From the NCBI RefSeq assembly GCF_900183575.1, contig NZ_FXUZ01000001.1:558001-622000 (forward strand): a DNA stretch of 64,000 nt, read 5' to 3'. The notes beneath the pieces are model-generated. The model ran no database searches and was not told where the DNA came from. It was given only the letters and a program-made list of their open reading frames with translations. This document shows, in pieces, positions 27,837 to 37,915 of this stretch (position 1 is the stretch's first letter; the number at the start of each line of letters is the position of its first letter). Origin of the DNA: Staphylococcus cornubiensis (lineage in GTDB: Bacteria > Bacillota > Bacilli > Staphylococcales > Staphylococcaceae). The translations under genes were made by a program, and so were the position numbers.

Positions 27837-28043
27837 TTAATCTTTCATATCAAGTTTTTCTTTTGAAGCCTTTTTATCGTCTCTATACAAATAGACAAGA
27901 TAGATGACTGTAGCAAAGATAAATAAATCCACTAAATCATCAATTAAAAAGTTGATGACTAAAACAATGCCAATCAGTACTAACACGCCATTAATTGTCC
28001 ATCTTTGATTCAAAAAGTACTCCCACATGTCTTTAATCGTCAT
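27837..28043 (-). CDS. Small membrane protein, 68 aa
   Basis: Not recognised. From ATG 28043 (AAGGGG nine bases before) it reads MTIKDMWEYFLNQRWTINGV and has two adjacent membrane helices (about 17-35 and 37-54) and a highly charged tail (YRDDKKASKEKLDMKD). The upstream in-frame ATGs (28052, 28166) have poor ribosome sites. It has its own terminator. It lies just downstream of the infB terminator, so it is probably monocistronic. Confidence 0.72.
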   Translation of the reverse strand: MTIKDMWEYFLNQRWTINGVLVLIGIVLVINFLIDDLVDLFIFATVIYLVYLYRDDKKASKEKLDMKD

Positions 28044-28242
28044 AAAAATCATCCCCTTATCAGTTTTGATTCTATCGTTGTCGTTTGGTAAATAGGAATC
28101 GATTTTACTCTCTATCATATACCTCATGTAACCCATTGCACGCTTCAGAATTAATATGTTATACAATACAATATTTCATTATCAATATTATACCAAATTT
28201 AAACTTTATAAGTAAATACTCACTGTGCTTTCCAATTGAAAA

Positions 28243-28281
28243 AAACCTCCTTCAATCCATAAAATAGACTCAAGGAGGTTT
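28243..28281 (-). terminator. Terminator of infB
   Basis: AAACCTCCTT (28243-28252) pairs with AAGGAGGTTT (28272-28281) ten bases past the infB stop, and the minus strand continues TTTTT. It ends the rimP-nusA-infB operon before the inserted region. Confidence 0.88.
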
Positions 28282-28292
28282 CATTCAGTTTA

Positions 28293-30425
28293 TTATCTTT
28301 CTACTTCTACCATCACAAATGCTTCAATAATATCGCCTTCTTTAATATCATTGAATTTTGCGATTGTGATACCACATTCGTAACCTTGTGCGACTTCTTT
28401 GGCATCGTCTTTGAAACGTTTCAATGTATCTAATTCACCTTCAAATAATACGACACCGTCACGAATGACACGGACACCCGCATCACGTGTGATTTTACCT
28501 TCAGTCACATAACTACCCGCAATTGTACCGACTTTCGATACTTTGAATGTTTGACGTACTTCAGCTTGACCAATCACTTTTTCTTCAAATTCAGGATCAA
28601 GCATCCCTTTCATCGCGGATTCGATTTCTTCAATCACATTGTAGATAACACGGTGTAAACGCATATCGACATTTTCAGCGTCTGCTGCACGTTTCGCACC
28701 TGCATCAGGACGTACGTTAAAACCGATAATGATACCGTTTGACGCATGTGCTAATGTTACGTCAGATTCGTTGATGGCACCCGTTGCTGTATGAATAATA
28801 CGCACGTTGACACCTTCAACATCGATTTTCATTAATGATGCAGCTAATGCTTCCACTGAACCTTGTACGTCACCTTTAATGATGACATTCAAGTCTTTCA
28901 TTTCACCTTGTTTCATTTGTTCGAACAAGTTATCTAATGTCACGTTTTTGCTTTCTTGACGTTGTTGTAAAATGTTTTCTTGTTCACGTGCTTCACCGAT
29001 ACGACGTGCTTTTTTCTCATCTTTGAATACAACGAAGCGGTCACCTGCTTGTGGTACATCGCTTAAACCAGTAATTTCAACCGGTGTCGATGGACCTGCA
29101 GTTTTAATACGTTTACCGAGGTCATTCACCATTGCACGCACTTTACCATGTGTGTTACCTACTACAAGTGCATCACCGACATTTAATGTACCGTTTTGGA
29201 CAAGTAATGACGCAGCAGGACCACGTGATTTGTCTAATTCAGCTTCGATAACTGTACCGACAGCTGCTTTATTCGGGTTCGCTTTTAATTCTTGTACTTC
29301 AGAAACTAAGATGAGCATTTCAAGTAAATCGTCAATACCTTCACCGCTTAATGCTGATAGTGGTACGAAAATTGTGTCGCCACCCCAGTCTTCAGGGATG
29401 AGGTTGTATTCAGCTAATTCTTGCATCACACGGTCAGGATTGGCTGTTGGTTTATCAATTTTGTTGACTGCAACGATAATCGGCACGTCTGCTTCTTTCG
29501 CATGGTTAATCGCTTCAATCGTTTGAGGCATAACACCATCATCAGCTGCTACAACTAAAATTGTAATATCCGTTACTTGAGCACCACGCGCACGCATTGT
29601 TGTAAATGCCGCGTGTCCTGGTGTATCCAAGAACGTGATTTTTTTGCCGTTGTTCGTAATTTGGTAAGCACCGATATGTTGTGTGATACCACCTGCTTCT
29701 CCTTCAGTCACACGTGTATTACGGATTGAGTCAAGTAGCGTCGTTTTACCGTGGTCAACGTGTCCCATAATTGTCACAACAGCTGGACGTACGATCGCGT
29801 CTTCATCTTCTTCTACATTATCAAAATAAATCGATAAGTCGTTATCATCAATCACGACTTCTTCTTCAAGTTCAACACCGTAATCTGATGCGACTAATTC
29901 AAGTGCTTCAATATCTAAAGATTGGTTGATGTTCGCCATAATCCCAAGTAAGAAGAGCTTTTTAATAATTTCTGATGAATCTACACCGAGCTTGTCTGAT
30001 AATTCGCCTACTGTAATCCCTTCAGTGTAAGTGATTTTTGAAGGCAATTCTTTAGGTTCACTTGGTTGTTGTGGTGCATTTTTCTTGTTTTGTTTTTTAT
30101 TGCCTTTGTTGTTTTTCTTGTTTTGTTTAGAGGCGTTGTTTTTACCCTTTTGTTGCTGGTTGTTGCCTTGCTTTTGGTTATTGCTTTGTTTTTGGTTTTT
30201 ACCTTGATTTTGGTTTTTGTGATTTGATTGAGTATTTTTTTGCTCTTTTTGTTGTTTCGGAGCTTGGTCTTTTTTGAAAACTTTATCCAATGCTTTCACT
30301 TGATCGTCTTCTAAAGTTTGCATGTGGTTGGACACTTCAATCCCCGTTTTCTTTAACTCATCAATTACATCTTTACTTTTAATATTTAAATCTTTGGCAT
30401 ACTCATAAATTCTTTGTTTACTCAT
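28293..30425 (-). CDS. infB: Translation initiation factor IF-2
   Basis: A GTPase that places fMet-tRNA on the 30S subunit. The 710-aa protein has an N-terminal IF2N domain ([26 protein letters not shown]) and a low-complexity Asn/Gln/Lys linker (about 60-125). A second IF2N and the G domain follow (GHVDHGKT near 220, DTPGH, NKID), with the C-terminal beta barrels last. ATG 30425 follows AGGAG; the ATG at 30449 would lie in ylxQ. Unlike the usual order, rbfA does not follow it. Confidence 0.98.
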   Translation of the reverse strand: MSKQRIYEYAKDLNIKSKDVIDELKKTGIEVSNHMQTLEDDQVKALDKVFKKDQAPKQQKEQKNTQSNHKNQNQGKNQKQSNNQKQGNNQQQKGKNNASKQNKKNNKGNKKQNKKNAPQQPSEPKELPSKITYTEGITVGELSDKLGVDSSEIIKKLFLLGIMANINQSLDIEALELVASDYGVELEEEVVIDDNDLSIYFDNVEEDEDAIVRPAVVTIMGHVDHGKTTLLDSIRNTRVTEGEAGGITQHIGAYQITNNGKKITFLDTPGHAAFTTMRARGAQVTDITILVVAADDGVMPQTIEAINHAKEADVPIIVAVNKIDKPTANPDRVMQELAEYNLIPEDWGGDTIFVPLSALSGEGIDDLLEMLILVSEVQELKANPNKAAVGTVIEAELDKSRGPAASLLVQNGTLNVGDALVVGNTHGKVRAMVNDLGKRIKTAGPSTPVEITGLSDVPQAGDRFVVFKDEKKARRIGEAREQENILQQRQESKNVTLDNLFEQMKQGEMKDLNVIIKGDVQGSVEALAASLMKIDVEGVNVRIIHTATGAINESDVTLAHASNGIIIGFNVRPDAGAKRAADAENVDMRLHRVIYNVIEEIESAMKGMLDPEFEEKVIGQAEVRQTFKVSKVGTIAGSYVTEGKITRDAGVRVIRDGVVLFEGELDTLKRFKDDAKEVAQGYECGITIAKFNDIKEGDIIEAFVMVEVER

Positions 30426-30441
30426 TAAACCACTCCTAACA

Positions 30442-30747
30442 TTATTCATCTATCATTGACATCAACTTTTTTGCAAACCCTTGATCCGTAATACCGACAT
30501 TGACCCGTGTACCTTTACCTAACGCATCTCCTAAATCGTTACGGTTGCTGACAATACGATAGGGTGTTTGATAACTGTTACATTTATTGATGATATTATT
30601 TTTCGTACTATCCGATGCATCACTTGCAATCAATACAAGCTTCAAACGATGCTTTTTGAGCTCGGCAATAATGACAGATTCGCCCGTTTTCACTTTGCCA
30701 GCACGCATCGCCAAACCTAAAAAATTTAAAAATTGTTGTTGATTCAT
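30442..30747 (-). CDS. ylxQ: L7Ae-family ribosomal/RNA-binding protein YlxQ
   Basis: A 101-aa L7Ae/L30e fold protein ([60 protein letters not shown]) that binds kink-turn RNAs. Its ATG overlaps the rnpM stop by four bases. It is part of the nusA-infB operon. The cellular role is not well defined. Confidence 0.93.
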   Translation of the reverse strand: MNQQQFLNFLGLAMRAGKVKTGESVIIAELKKHRLKLVLIASDASDSTKNNIINKCNSYQTPYRIVSNRNDLGDALGKGTRVNVGITDQGFAKKLMSMIDE

Positions 30748-31031
30748 TTTGTTGGAATCTCTTCTCTATAAATGAGACGAATAATTTCTTTATAAACAGG
30801 CTCTAATGTTTCTTCTGACGCTTTAAAATATGCCTCTAATTTGTGCGCCTGTTGTGCTTTCTCAATTAAAGCAATGTCCTTAGACACGTAAGCCCCACGT
30901 CCTGGCATTTTACCAGTAACGTCAGCTGAAATTTCGCCTTCTTTATTTTTCACGACACGAATCATATCTTTTTTAGGTTTCATCTCATTAGATAAAATAC
31001 ATTTTCTCATAGGAATTTTTCTTTTTTTCAT
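30744..31031 (-). CDS. rnpM: RNase P modulator RnpM (YlxR, DUF448)
   Basis: A 95-aa basic protein with the YlxR signature: IPMRKCILSNEMKPKKDMIRVV and GKMPGRGAYVSKD. In B. subtilis it binds the RNase P RNA and modulates its activity. ATG 31031 follows AGGAGGGA. It lies 11 bases after nusA and overlaps ylxQ. Confidence 0.94.
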   Translation of the reverse strand: MKKRKIPMRKCILSNEMKPKKDMIRVVKNKEGEISADVTGKMPGRGAYVSKDIALIEKAQQAHKLEAYFKASEETLEPVYKEIIRLIYREEIPTK

Positions 31032-31042
31032 AAAAATCCCTC

Positions 31043-32227
31043 CTAGTTCTCTTTACTTTCATCCTCTAAGCTTACATTTTCTTCAATTGCTTCATCAGAC
31101 ACTGTTGCTAAATCCATATCTTCAGCTGTCATCGCTTCAGGTTCCGTTTCAACAGTTGTTGTAGCCGCTTCTTCTTCACCAATACCTAACGCTTTTGCAT
31201 CAGTTTCTGATTTAATATCAATTTTCCAGCCTGTTAATTTCGCAGCAAGACGCGCATTTTGTCCACGTTTACCAATCGCTAATGATAATTGATAATCTGG
31301 AACGATCACTGTTGTTGATTGATTTTCCTCATCTACAATGACATCAATCACTTGTGAAGGGCTCAAAGCATTACGTACGAATACTTTTGGATCTTCACTC
31401 CATTGAACGATATCAATTTTTTCACCGCCCAATTCTTCAACAACTGCCTCAACACGCGCACCTTTCGCACCCACACATGCGCCGACTGCATCGATATCCG
31501 GGTTTTCTGAATACACACTAATTTTTGAACGGTCTCCCGCTTCACGTGCCACAGACTTCACTTCAACTGTACCTTCGAAAATTTCAGGTACTTCTTGTTC
31601 AAAAAGACGTTTCAATAAGCCTGGATGACTACGTGATACGAAAATTTGTGGTCCTTTTGTTGTTTGTTCCACTTTGTTCACATACACTTTGATGCGTTCA
31701 TTTGGAAGATACGTTTCATTCGGGCTACGTTCTGCTTCAGACAATACTGCTTCCGTACGTCCTAAATTCACGTATACATAACGATGGTCCACACGGTCAA
31801 TGACACCAGTCATAATGTCATCTTCCTTATCAATGAACTCTTCATATAAAATTTCACGTTCAGCATCACGTAAACGTTGCATGACAGCTTGTTTTGCCGC
31901 TTGTGCACCGACACGTCCAAAGTCTTTTGGTGTCACATCTTCTTCGTAAATATCACCAATTTCGTACGCTGGGTTTTTCACTAATGCTGTTGATAAATCG
32001 ATTTCTTCACGGTGATCAAATACTTCTTCTACGACCTCTTTACGAGAAATCACTCGGAATGTACCACTGTCTAAATTCAATTCAACACGGACATTACGTG
32101 CGCTGTCGTAGTTTTTCTTATATGCCGTAATTAAAGCTGCTTCAATTGCGTCTACTAAAACTTCTCTAGGAATTTTCTTCTCTTTTTCTAAATATTCCGT
32201 TGCTAATAATAATTCGTTACTTTCCAC
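31043..32227 (-). CDS. nusA: Transcription termination/antitermination factor NusA
   Basis: A 394-aa RNA polymerase accessory factor for pausing and termination. The N-terminal polymerase-binding domain (1-130) is followed by S1 (ITGVIDRVDHRYVYVNLGRTEAVL) and two KH domains (VGACVGAKGARV and LAIGKRGQNARLAAKLTGWKIDI). An acidic tail of about 40 residues replaces the AR repeats of enterobacterial NusA. The start is GTG 32227, seven bases after AGGAGG. Second gene of the rimP-nusA operon. Confidence 0.97.
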   Translation of the reverse strand: MESNELLLATEYLEKEKKIPREVLVDAIEAALITAYKKNYDSARNVRVELNLDSGTFRVISRKEVVEEVFDHREEIDLSTALVKNPAYEIGDIYEEDVTPKDFGRVGAQAAKQAVMQRLRDAEREILYEEFIDKEDDIMTGVIDRVDHRYVYVNLGRTEAVLSEAERSPNETYLPNERIKVYVNKVEQTTKGPQIFVSRSHPGLLKRLFEQEVPEIFEGTVEVKSVAREAGDRSKISVYSENPDIDAVGACVGAKGARVEAVVEELGGEKIDIVQWSEDPKVFVRNALSPSQVIDVIVDEENQSTTVIVPDYQLSLAIGKRGQNARLAAKLTGWKIDIKSETDAKALGIGEEEAATTTVETEPEAMTAEDMDLATVSDEAIEENVSLEDESKEN

Positions 32228-32247
32228 TCAATTTCCTCCTTACGTCT

Positions 32248-32715
32248 TTAAAGCATAACTGCGTGACGTGCTTTCGCAATTTTATCACGTGGGATGGTGA
32301 TGGTTTTCGTCTTCGCTTTGACCTTCACTTCCATTGTAATCGTGTCTTCAGTGACTGCTTTCAAATGACCTAACCATTCTTTGTCACCTTCGATTGGCGC
32401 ATATAATGATACAAATATTGGCTGTTCAATTGCGTTTTGAAAGCCTTTTTCATTTTTAATTGGACGTTCTGCACCTGGTGATGAGACATCTAAATAATAC
32501 GCTTGTGGAATCGGGTCATGCGCATCCATCACTTCGCTAATACGTTCTGATGCGAGTGTGCAATCGTTTAAATCGACGCCGCCTGGTTTGTCAATGGCAA
32601 TACGTAAATAATGATCACGACCTTCTTTAGCAAACTCAACATCTACTAATTCAAAGTTCAATTCATCAAGGACAGGTTGTATTATGGTTTCAACTTGCTC
32701 TGTAACTTTACTCAT
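32248..32715 (-). CDS. rimP: Ribosome maturation factor RimP
   Basis: A 155-aa 30S assembly factor (VETIIQPVLDELNFELVDVEF, YLDVSSPGAERPIKN), matching normal staphylococcal length. ATG 32715 follows GGGGG with a five-base gap; the ATG at 32763 lies within the polC terminator region. It is the first gene of the nusA-infB operon, so its promoter should lie in 32716-32800. Confidence 0.95.
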   Translation of the reverse strand: MSKVTEQVETIIQPVLDELNFELVDVEFAKEGRDHYLRIAIDKPGGVDLNDCTLASERISEVMDAHDPIPQAYYLDVSSPGAERPIKNEKGFQNAIEQPIFVSLYAPIEGDKEWLGHLKAVTEDTITMEVKVKAKTKTITIPRDKIAKARHAVML

Positions 32716-32748
32716 ACGAGCCCCCTTATGACTGACAAACAAATAGAA

Positions 32749-32774
32749 AAGAGCGGGTAACACCCACTCTTCCT
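32749..32774 (-). terminator. Terminator of polC
   Basis: AAGAG-C-GGGT (32749-32758) pairs with ACCC-A-CTCTT (32762-32771) around a short AAC loop, with the minus strand going to TTCTATTTG. The T run is weak. Confidence 0.65.
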
Positions 32775-32839
32775 ACTTGAGTCTAATTTTATAAGCAATT
32801 TTATTATACCATAGATTGCATTTTGCGACAAATTTATCT

Positions 32840-35800
32840 CTACATATCAAAGATTGACAACTGCGCTTTGTCTGGCATATCTGGTAATGAACCTAAATCA
32901 TCCAGGTATTCAATGATTTTTTGAGAGACGCCAGCCTTTTTGTTCAAATCTTCTTTCGATAAGAACGGGCCTTCTTGACGCGCTTCAACAATACGTTTCG
33001 CTACGTTTTCACCGAGGCCAGGCACTGCAACAAATGGCGGAATTAATGTGTCGCCTTCTATAATGAACTCATACGCCTGACTCTTCTCTAAGTTAACTGG
33101 TTGCATACGATAACCACGATGCGCCATTTCATTCATAATTTCTAATACGGTCAACACGTCTTTTTCTTTTTTACCTAAATCCATATAGCGCGCATACATA
33201 TCTTTCACAGTTTGGCGGATACTATCTTTATCTTTAACCATCGTAATTAAATCAAAGTCTGATGCACGCACAGTAAAGTAACTCGCATAATAATAGAGCG
33301 GGTGATGCACTTTGAAATAAGCAATACGCACCGCCATTAATACATAAGCTGCGGCGTGGGCTTTCGGGAACATGTATTTAATTTTTTTACATGAATCCAT
33401 ATACCAATCTGGCACATTATTTTCTCTCATCACTTGCTCAAATTCTTCAGTCAAGCCTTTACCTTTACGCACTGCTTCCATAATTTTAAAAGCAAGTGAC
33501 GGTTCTAAACCAGCATACATCAAGTACACCATAATATCATCACGACAACCGATACAACTTGATAACGTACATGTCCCACTACGAATCAGTTCTTGTGCAT
33601 TACCGAGCCATACATCTGTTCCGTGTGAAAGCCCTGAAATTTGTACGAGCTCTGAGAATGTTGTTGGTTTCGTATCTTCTAACATTTGACGTACGAAGCC
33701 TGTCCCAAATTCAGGCACACCGAATGTTCCGGTTTTCGCTAGAATTTCCTCTTCTGTCACACCGAGCGCTTCTGGAGAACTGAAAATCCCCATCGTTTGT
33801 TGATCATCTACTGGAATTGTTTTCGGATCGATACCTGACAAGTCTTGCAACATCCGGATCATGGTTGGATCATCGTGCCCGAGAATATCAAGTTTCAACA
33901 CGTTATCATGAATCGAATGGAAGTCAAAGTGCGTCGTCATCCAACTTGAACTTTGATCGTCTGCCGGATATTGAATCGGTGTAAAGTCAAAAATGTCCAT
34001 ATAGTCTGGCACAACGATAATACCACCTGGATGTTGACCTGTTGTCCGTTTCACGCCTGTACAGCCTTTCACGAGACGGTCGACTTCCGCACCACGCTTA
34101 TGAATACCTTGATCATTTAAATAGCCTTTCACGAAACCAAATGCCGTTTTCTCAGCGACTGTACCAATCGTTCCGGCACGGTATACATAGTCTTCACCGA
34201 ACAATACTTTCGTGTAGTTATGCGCTTGAGGTTGGTATTCACCACTGAAGTTCAAGTCGATATCGGGTACTTTATCCCCTTTAAAACCTAAGAACGTTTC
34301 GAATGGAATATCTTGTCCTTCTTTAATCATTTCTGTGCCGCATTCACACGTTTTATCTGGCAAGTCAAAGCCAGAGCCAACTGAACCATCATCGAAAAAC
34401 TCACTCTTTTTACAACTTGGACAAATGTAATGCGGTGGTAGTGGATTCACTTCTGTAATTTCAGTCATCGTCGCCACAAAGCTTGAACCGACCGAACCAC
34501 GAGAACCTACTAAATAGCCATCTTCTAACGATTTTTTAACGAGTCGTTGCGAAATCAAATAAATAACCGCAAATCCATTACCGATAATACTTTCTAACTC
34601 TTTTTCTAAACGATCGATAACAATCTGTGGCAAATCTTCACCATACAGTTGTTTCGCATTACGATAACTCATTTCACGAATTTCTTCATTGGCCCCGTCC
34701 ATATTAGGTGTATACAGTTTATCTTTAATTGGGACTACTTTGTCAATACGATCCGCTAACGCACGTGTATTTTCAACGACGATTTGATGCGCACGTTCCT
34801 CTCCTAAGAAATGGAATGCATCTAACATTTCATCTGTCGTTCTAAAATGCGCTTCAGGTAAAGTTGAACGGTTCAACGGATTACCCGGCTGTGCAGCAAT
34901 TAAAATACGACGTGCAATCGCATCATGTTCGTGTAAGTAGTGGGCATTTCCCGTCGCAATGACAGGAATTTGATTCGTCTCTCCCACTTTTAAAATACGT
35001 TCATAAATCTCAACAAGCGTTTCGTTATCACGAATCAAGTCACGATCGAGTAAATCTTGATATAACGCAGGGGGTTGTACTTCAATATAGTCATAGTATT
35101 TCGCAATTCGTTCTACTTCTGACTGATCACGTTGCATCACCGCAGTAAATACTTCACCTTCATCACATGCAGTCCCGACGAGCAAACCTTCACGATGCTC
35201 ATCTAATAATGAACGCGGAATACGTGGTGTTCGATAATAGTATTTTACAAGCGATGCACTGACAATTTTGAACAAGTTTTTAAGACCTGTTTGATTTTGC
35301 ACGATTAATGTGACGTGTTGTGGACGCGCACGCTTATATGCATCTTCGTTAGATAACTTTTTGTTAATGTCTTGATGGTTATGCACATCTAACGCTTTCA
35401 ATTGAGCTAACATTTTCACAAATATATATGCCGTTGCTTCAGTATCATAAATCGCACGGTGGTGTTGTGTGAGCTCTACGCCATATTTTTTAGCTAAAAA
35501 GTTCAAGCCATGTTTACCATAACTCGTATTAATCGTACGAGAGAGCTCAAGCGTATCAATAACGGCATTTGTTGACGGACCGAAGCCGAGACGTTCATAT
35601 CCAGTATCAATAAAGCCCATGTCGAATGACGCGTTATGTGCAACGAAAATTGCATCGCCCACCCAATCTTTAAATTCAGTGAGCACTTCTTCAATTTCAG
35701 GTGCACCTTTTAACATATCATCTGAAATATGCGTCAAGTTTTTAATCGTTTCTGTTAACTTTTCATGCGGATTGCTAAAACGTTCGAATTTATCAATAAT

Positions 35801-37147
35801 TTCGCCATTTTTCACTTTGACCGCTGCTAACTCAATAATTTTATCGTATTGATTGGATAACCCCGTTGTCTCGACGTCAAATACAACATATGTCGCATCT
35901 TGAAGCATGATGTCAGTAGGCTTATAAGCAATTGGCACACCGTCATCAACGAGCATCCCTTCCATACCATAAATCATTTTAATGCCATGTTTTTCTGCTG
36001 CAGCATGCGCATCAGGATAAGCCTGTACAACGTTATGGTCCGTCACAGCAATCGCATCATGACCCCATTGTGCAGCTTGCGCGACATAGTCACCAATGTG
36101 CGTCACACCATCCATTTGGCTCATAGACGTATGCAAATGGAATTCCACACGTTTTTCCGCAGCTTTATCAGTTTTGGGTGTACGCTTAATCGCTTCAATA
36201 TCAGACATCATCATGACAAGGTCACGAATGAACATGTCCTCTTCAATACGACCTTGTGCACGAATCCATTGCCCTTCTTTTAATGATTTAAAATGCTCTA
36301 AATCATCTTTGTTTTTGCGCGTAAACATTTTAAGCACCAATGAATCGGTATAGTCTGTCACTTTTAATTCGACAATGTGACGACCACTTTTCAGTTCTTT
36401 TAAATTAATATCGAAAATGACACCTTCAATGGCCACTTTGAACTCTTCTTCGATAATAGATTCGATCGGTCGAACATTCTCAACTTGAATCGGCTTACCA
36501 ATTTGACAACGTTCGACAGTGACCTCATCATCTTGTTGCGCACGTTGTTCTTTCATTTTTTCAATTTTTGCCGTGGCTTCACGTGCACTTTGTTCATCCT
36601 CTTCTTGAATGTGCGCTTCTAATGACGCTAAATCTTCATCGTGGCCACTTTCATCCGTCTCAAACACCACTTGTTGAACATTAAAACCGCAACGTTGCAT
36701 CGCGCGTACTAAACTACCGTTGCATACTTTATTGAAATGGTTCCCTTCAATATCATTTTGGACCAATATTTTTACAACATCGCCCGAAATAATCATACGT
36801 TTTTGTTTTAATTGACCTTTAACTTTAGGCGACAATTGCGTTTGTTCAATACAGTCACCAAAATATTTCAGTAAATATTCATCTTGTTGTGTCGCATCAT
36901 TGACGGTAATTTTCCAATCCACATCTGCAATATGTTGAAAACTTTCTTTCATCGCATGTGTAAAAACAGCATAGTCTTCATATTTTAACAATCGTGGTAA
37001 TTGGATATGAAACGTCCACTTCCGAGATTTTTCTGATACATCTACACGTGTCAATTGGCCTTGATCAACGAATTCTTGCTCAAAATGGTCTAACATATTC
37101 ATTTGTTTAAGAAGAATCTTAAATTTTTCTTGATTCTGTAATGTCAC
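32840..37147 (-). CDS. polC: DNA polymerase III alpha subunit, Gram-positive PolC type
   Basis: The main replicative polymerase of Firmicutes. The 1435-aa protein has an N-terminal domain, an OB domain (near 240-320), and a PHP domain (FHLHTSMSQMDG) split by the proofreading exonuclease (DVETTGL near residue 424). The palm, with the PDIDLNFSGEYQ catalytic aspartates, and the zinc motif CPSCKKS...CECG come next. A helix-hairpin-helix tail (VPGLGENVAKRIVEARQEGPF) follows, and the chain ends in the beta-clamp motif QLSIFDM. The start is GTG 37147, eight bases after AAGGTGG; the GTG at 37159 overlaps that site. It is followed by a terminator and probably transcribed alone. Confidence 0.98.
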   Translation of the reverse strand: MTLQNQEKFKILLKQMNMLDHFEQEFVDQGQLTRVDVSEKSRKWTFHIQLPRLLKYEDYAVFTHAMKESFQHIADVDWKITVNDATQQDEYLLKYFGDCIEQTQLSPKVKGQLKQKRMIISGDVVKILVQNDIEGNHFNKVCNGSLVRAMQRCGFNVQQVVFETDESGHDEDLASLEAHIQEEDEQSAREATAKIEKMKEQRAQQDDEVTVERCQIGKPIQVENVRPIESIIEEEFKVAIEGVIFDINLKELKSGRHIVELKVTDYTDSLVLKMFTRKNKDDLEHFKSLKEGQWIRAQGRIEEDMFIRDLVMMMSDIEAIKRTPKTDKAAEKRVEFHLHTSMSQMDGVTHIGDYVAQAAQWGHDAIAVTDHNVVQAYPDAHAAAEKHGIKMIYGMEGMLVDDGVPIAYKPTDIMLQDATYVVFDVETTGLSNQYDKIIELAAVKVKNGEIIDKFERFSNPHEKLTETIKNLTHISDDMLKGAPEIEEVLTEFKDWVGDAIFVAHNASFDMGFIDTGYERLGFGPSTNAVIDTLELSRTINTSYGKHGLNFLAKKYGVELTQHHRAIYDTEATAYIFVKMLAQLKALDVHNHQDINKKLSNEDAYKRARPQHVTLIVQNQTGLKNLFKIVSASLVKYYYRTPRIPRSLLDEHREGLLVGTACDEGEVFTAVMQRDQSEVERIAKYYDYIEVQPPALYQDLLDRDLIRDNETLVEIYERILKVGETNQIPVIATGNAHYLHEHDAIARRILIAAQPGNPLNRSTLPEAHFRTTDEMLDAFHFLGEERAHQIVVENTRALADRIDKVVPIKDKLYTPNMDGANEEIREMSYRNAKQLYGEDLPQIVIDRLEKELESIIGNGFAVIYLISQRLVKKSLEDGYLVGSRGSVGSSFVATMTEITEVNPLPPHYICPSCKKSEFFDDGSVGSGFDLPDKTCECGTEMIKEGQDIPFETFLGFKGDKVPDIDLNFSGEYQPQAHNYTKVLFGEDYVYRAGTIGTVAEKTAFGFVKGYLNDQGIHKRGAEVDRLVKGCTGVKRTTGQHPGGIIVVPDYMDIFDFTPIQYPADDQSSSWMTTHFDFHSIHDNVLKLDILGHDDPTMIRMLQDLSGIDPKTIPVDDQQTMGIFSSPEALGVTEEEILAKTGTFGVPEFGTGFVRQMLEDTKPTTFSELVQISGLSHGTDVWLGNAQELIRSGTCTLSSCIGCRDDIMVYLMYAGLEPSLAFKIMEAVRKGKGLTEEFEQVMRENNVPDWYMDSCKKIKYMFPKAHAAAYVLMAVRIAYFKVHHPLYYYASYFTVRASDFDLITMVKDKDSIRQTVKDMYARYMDLGKKEKDVLTVLEIMNEMAHRGYRMQPVNLEKSQAYEFIIEGDTLIPPFVAVPGLGENVAKRIVEARQEGPFLSKEDLNKKAGVSQKIIEYLDDLGSLPDMPDKAQLSIFDM

Positions 37148-37228
37148 TTTCCTAACCACCTTATTTGAATTGCCGTGTATGCATGATATACGTTAATGTT
37201 GAACAATTTTCGTGAGTACTATCGGTGC

Positions 37229-37437
37229 AATATTTTTATAACTTTTCCTATTCCTAAGATTGATGTTTTTTGATTGCCCTCATGGATTCGCTTTCCCAGG
37301 GGCTGAACCTCTAACTAACCAACGCTATGGTTTAATCTGACATAAAGTGAAGCGTTGGTGGATTTTCCGGTTCAGCTGATTCCTCGGGAGTCTCATCCAT
37401 TTTAGCAATCTTTCTTCAAAAACAAAAAAATAACATC
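37229..37437 (-). repeat. Dispersed palindromic intergenic repeat, copy D
   Basis: Nested inverted repeats around a centre near 37335: GATTGCC/AGCAATC, GCTGAACC (near 37303)/GGTTCAGC (near 37370) and CCAACGCT/AGCGTTGG. It shares GATTGCCCTCATGGATTCGC and TTCCTAAG with copies B and C. With copy E and a terminator it fills the 770-bp gap between polC and proS, where no gene is supported. Confidence 0.75.
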
Positions 37438-37523
37438 ATACTTTGGAAATTGATGTTGACTCAAATATCCAAAAATAGCTAGCTTGATGTCTCATCTGAT
37501 ATTTAAGTACACATGATACCAAT

Positions 37524-37560
37524 AGAAAAGGCTGGGAAAACTTAATGTCCCAGCCTCTAT
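37524..37560 (-). terminator. Terminator in the proS-polC gap
   Basis: AGGCTGGGA (37529-37537) pairs with TCCCAGCCT (37548-37556), and the minus strand continues CTTTTCTATT. It probably ends proS transcripts, 360 bases beyond the proS stop. Confidence 0.75.
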
Positions 37561-37664
37561 CAATTTGAGTCTTAACTACTACACTAGGGCTGTTCGAGGT
37601 ATTAACAATGCATCCATTCACCCTATCAACTTTTAACTTTCAATGACAACTTTCTATGTTTGCA

Positions 37665-37810
37665 AGAACTGCCCGAGACTCCTGAGGGAACAGCTGGAGC
37701 CGAAAATCCAATTTGGCATTAATATAATGGTTTCACTTAACAAGCCAAATTGAGTTGAGGCGCCAACCTCTAGGAAAGCGAGGACATGTTTAGCAATCAG
37801 ACAAACTGAT
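37665..37810 (+). repeat. Dispersed palindromic intergenic repeat, copy E
   Basis: It contains GACTCCTGAGGGA, CCGAAAATCCAATTTGGC, AAGCCAAATTGAGTTGAGGC and CCTCTAGGAAAGCGAGG. These are variants of modules in copies A and F, with CAATTTGGC and GCCAAATTG forming the inverted pair. Confidence 0.75.
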
Positions 37811-37915
37811 ATTAATCTTTAAAGTGAACAAACAATCAAATTAAAACATCAAATGTTCATCCATCACTTTGTTCAACGATTAATCGTATTATAACAAATT
37901 CAGCATGCGTTGTTA

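Noticed and set aside
28972-29526. 184-codon open frame antisense to infB
   Set aside because: It lies fully inside the conserved infB G domain on the other strand, has no ribosome site, and its composition (Ser, Thr, Pro rich) is that of a shadow frame.
37436-37621. 61-codon minus-strand frame between polC and proS
   Set aside because: It runs across a terminator hairpin and a repeat element, with no ribosome site.
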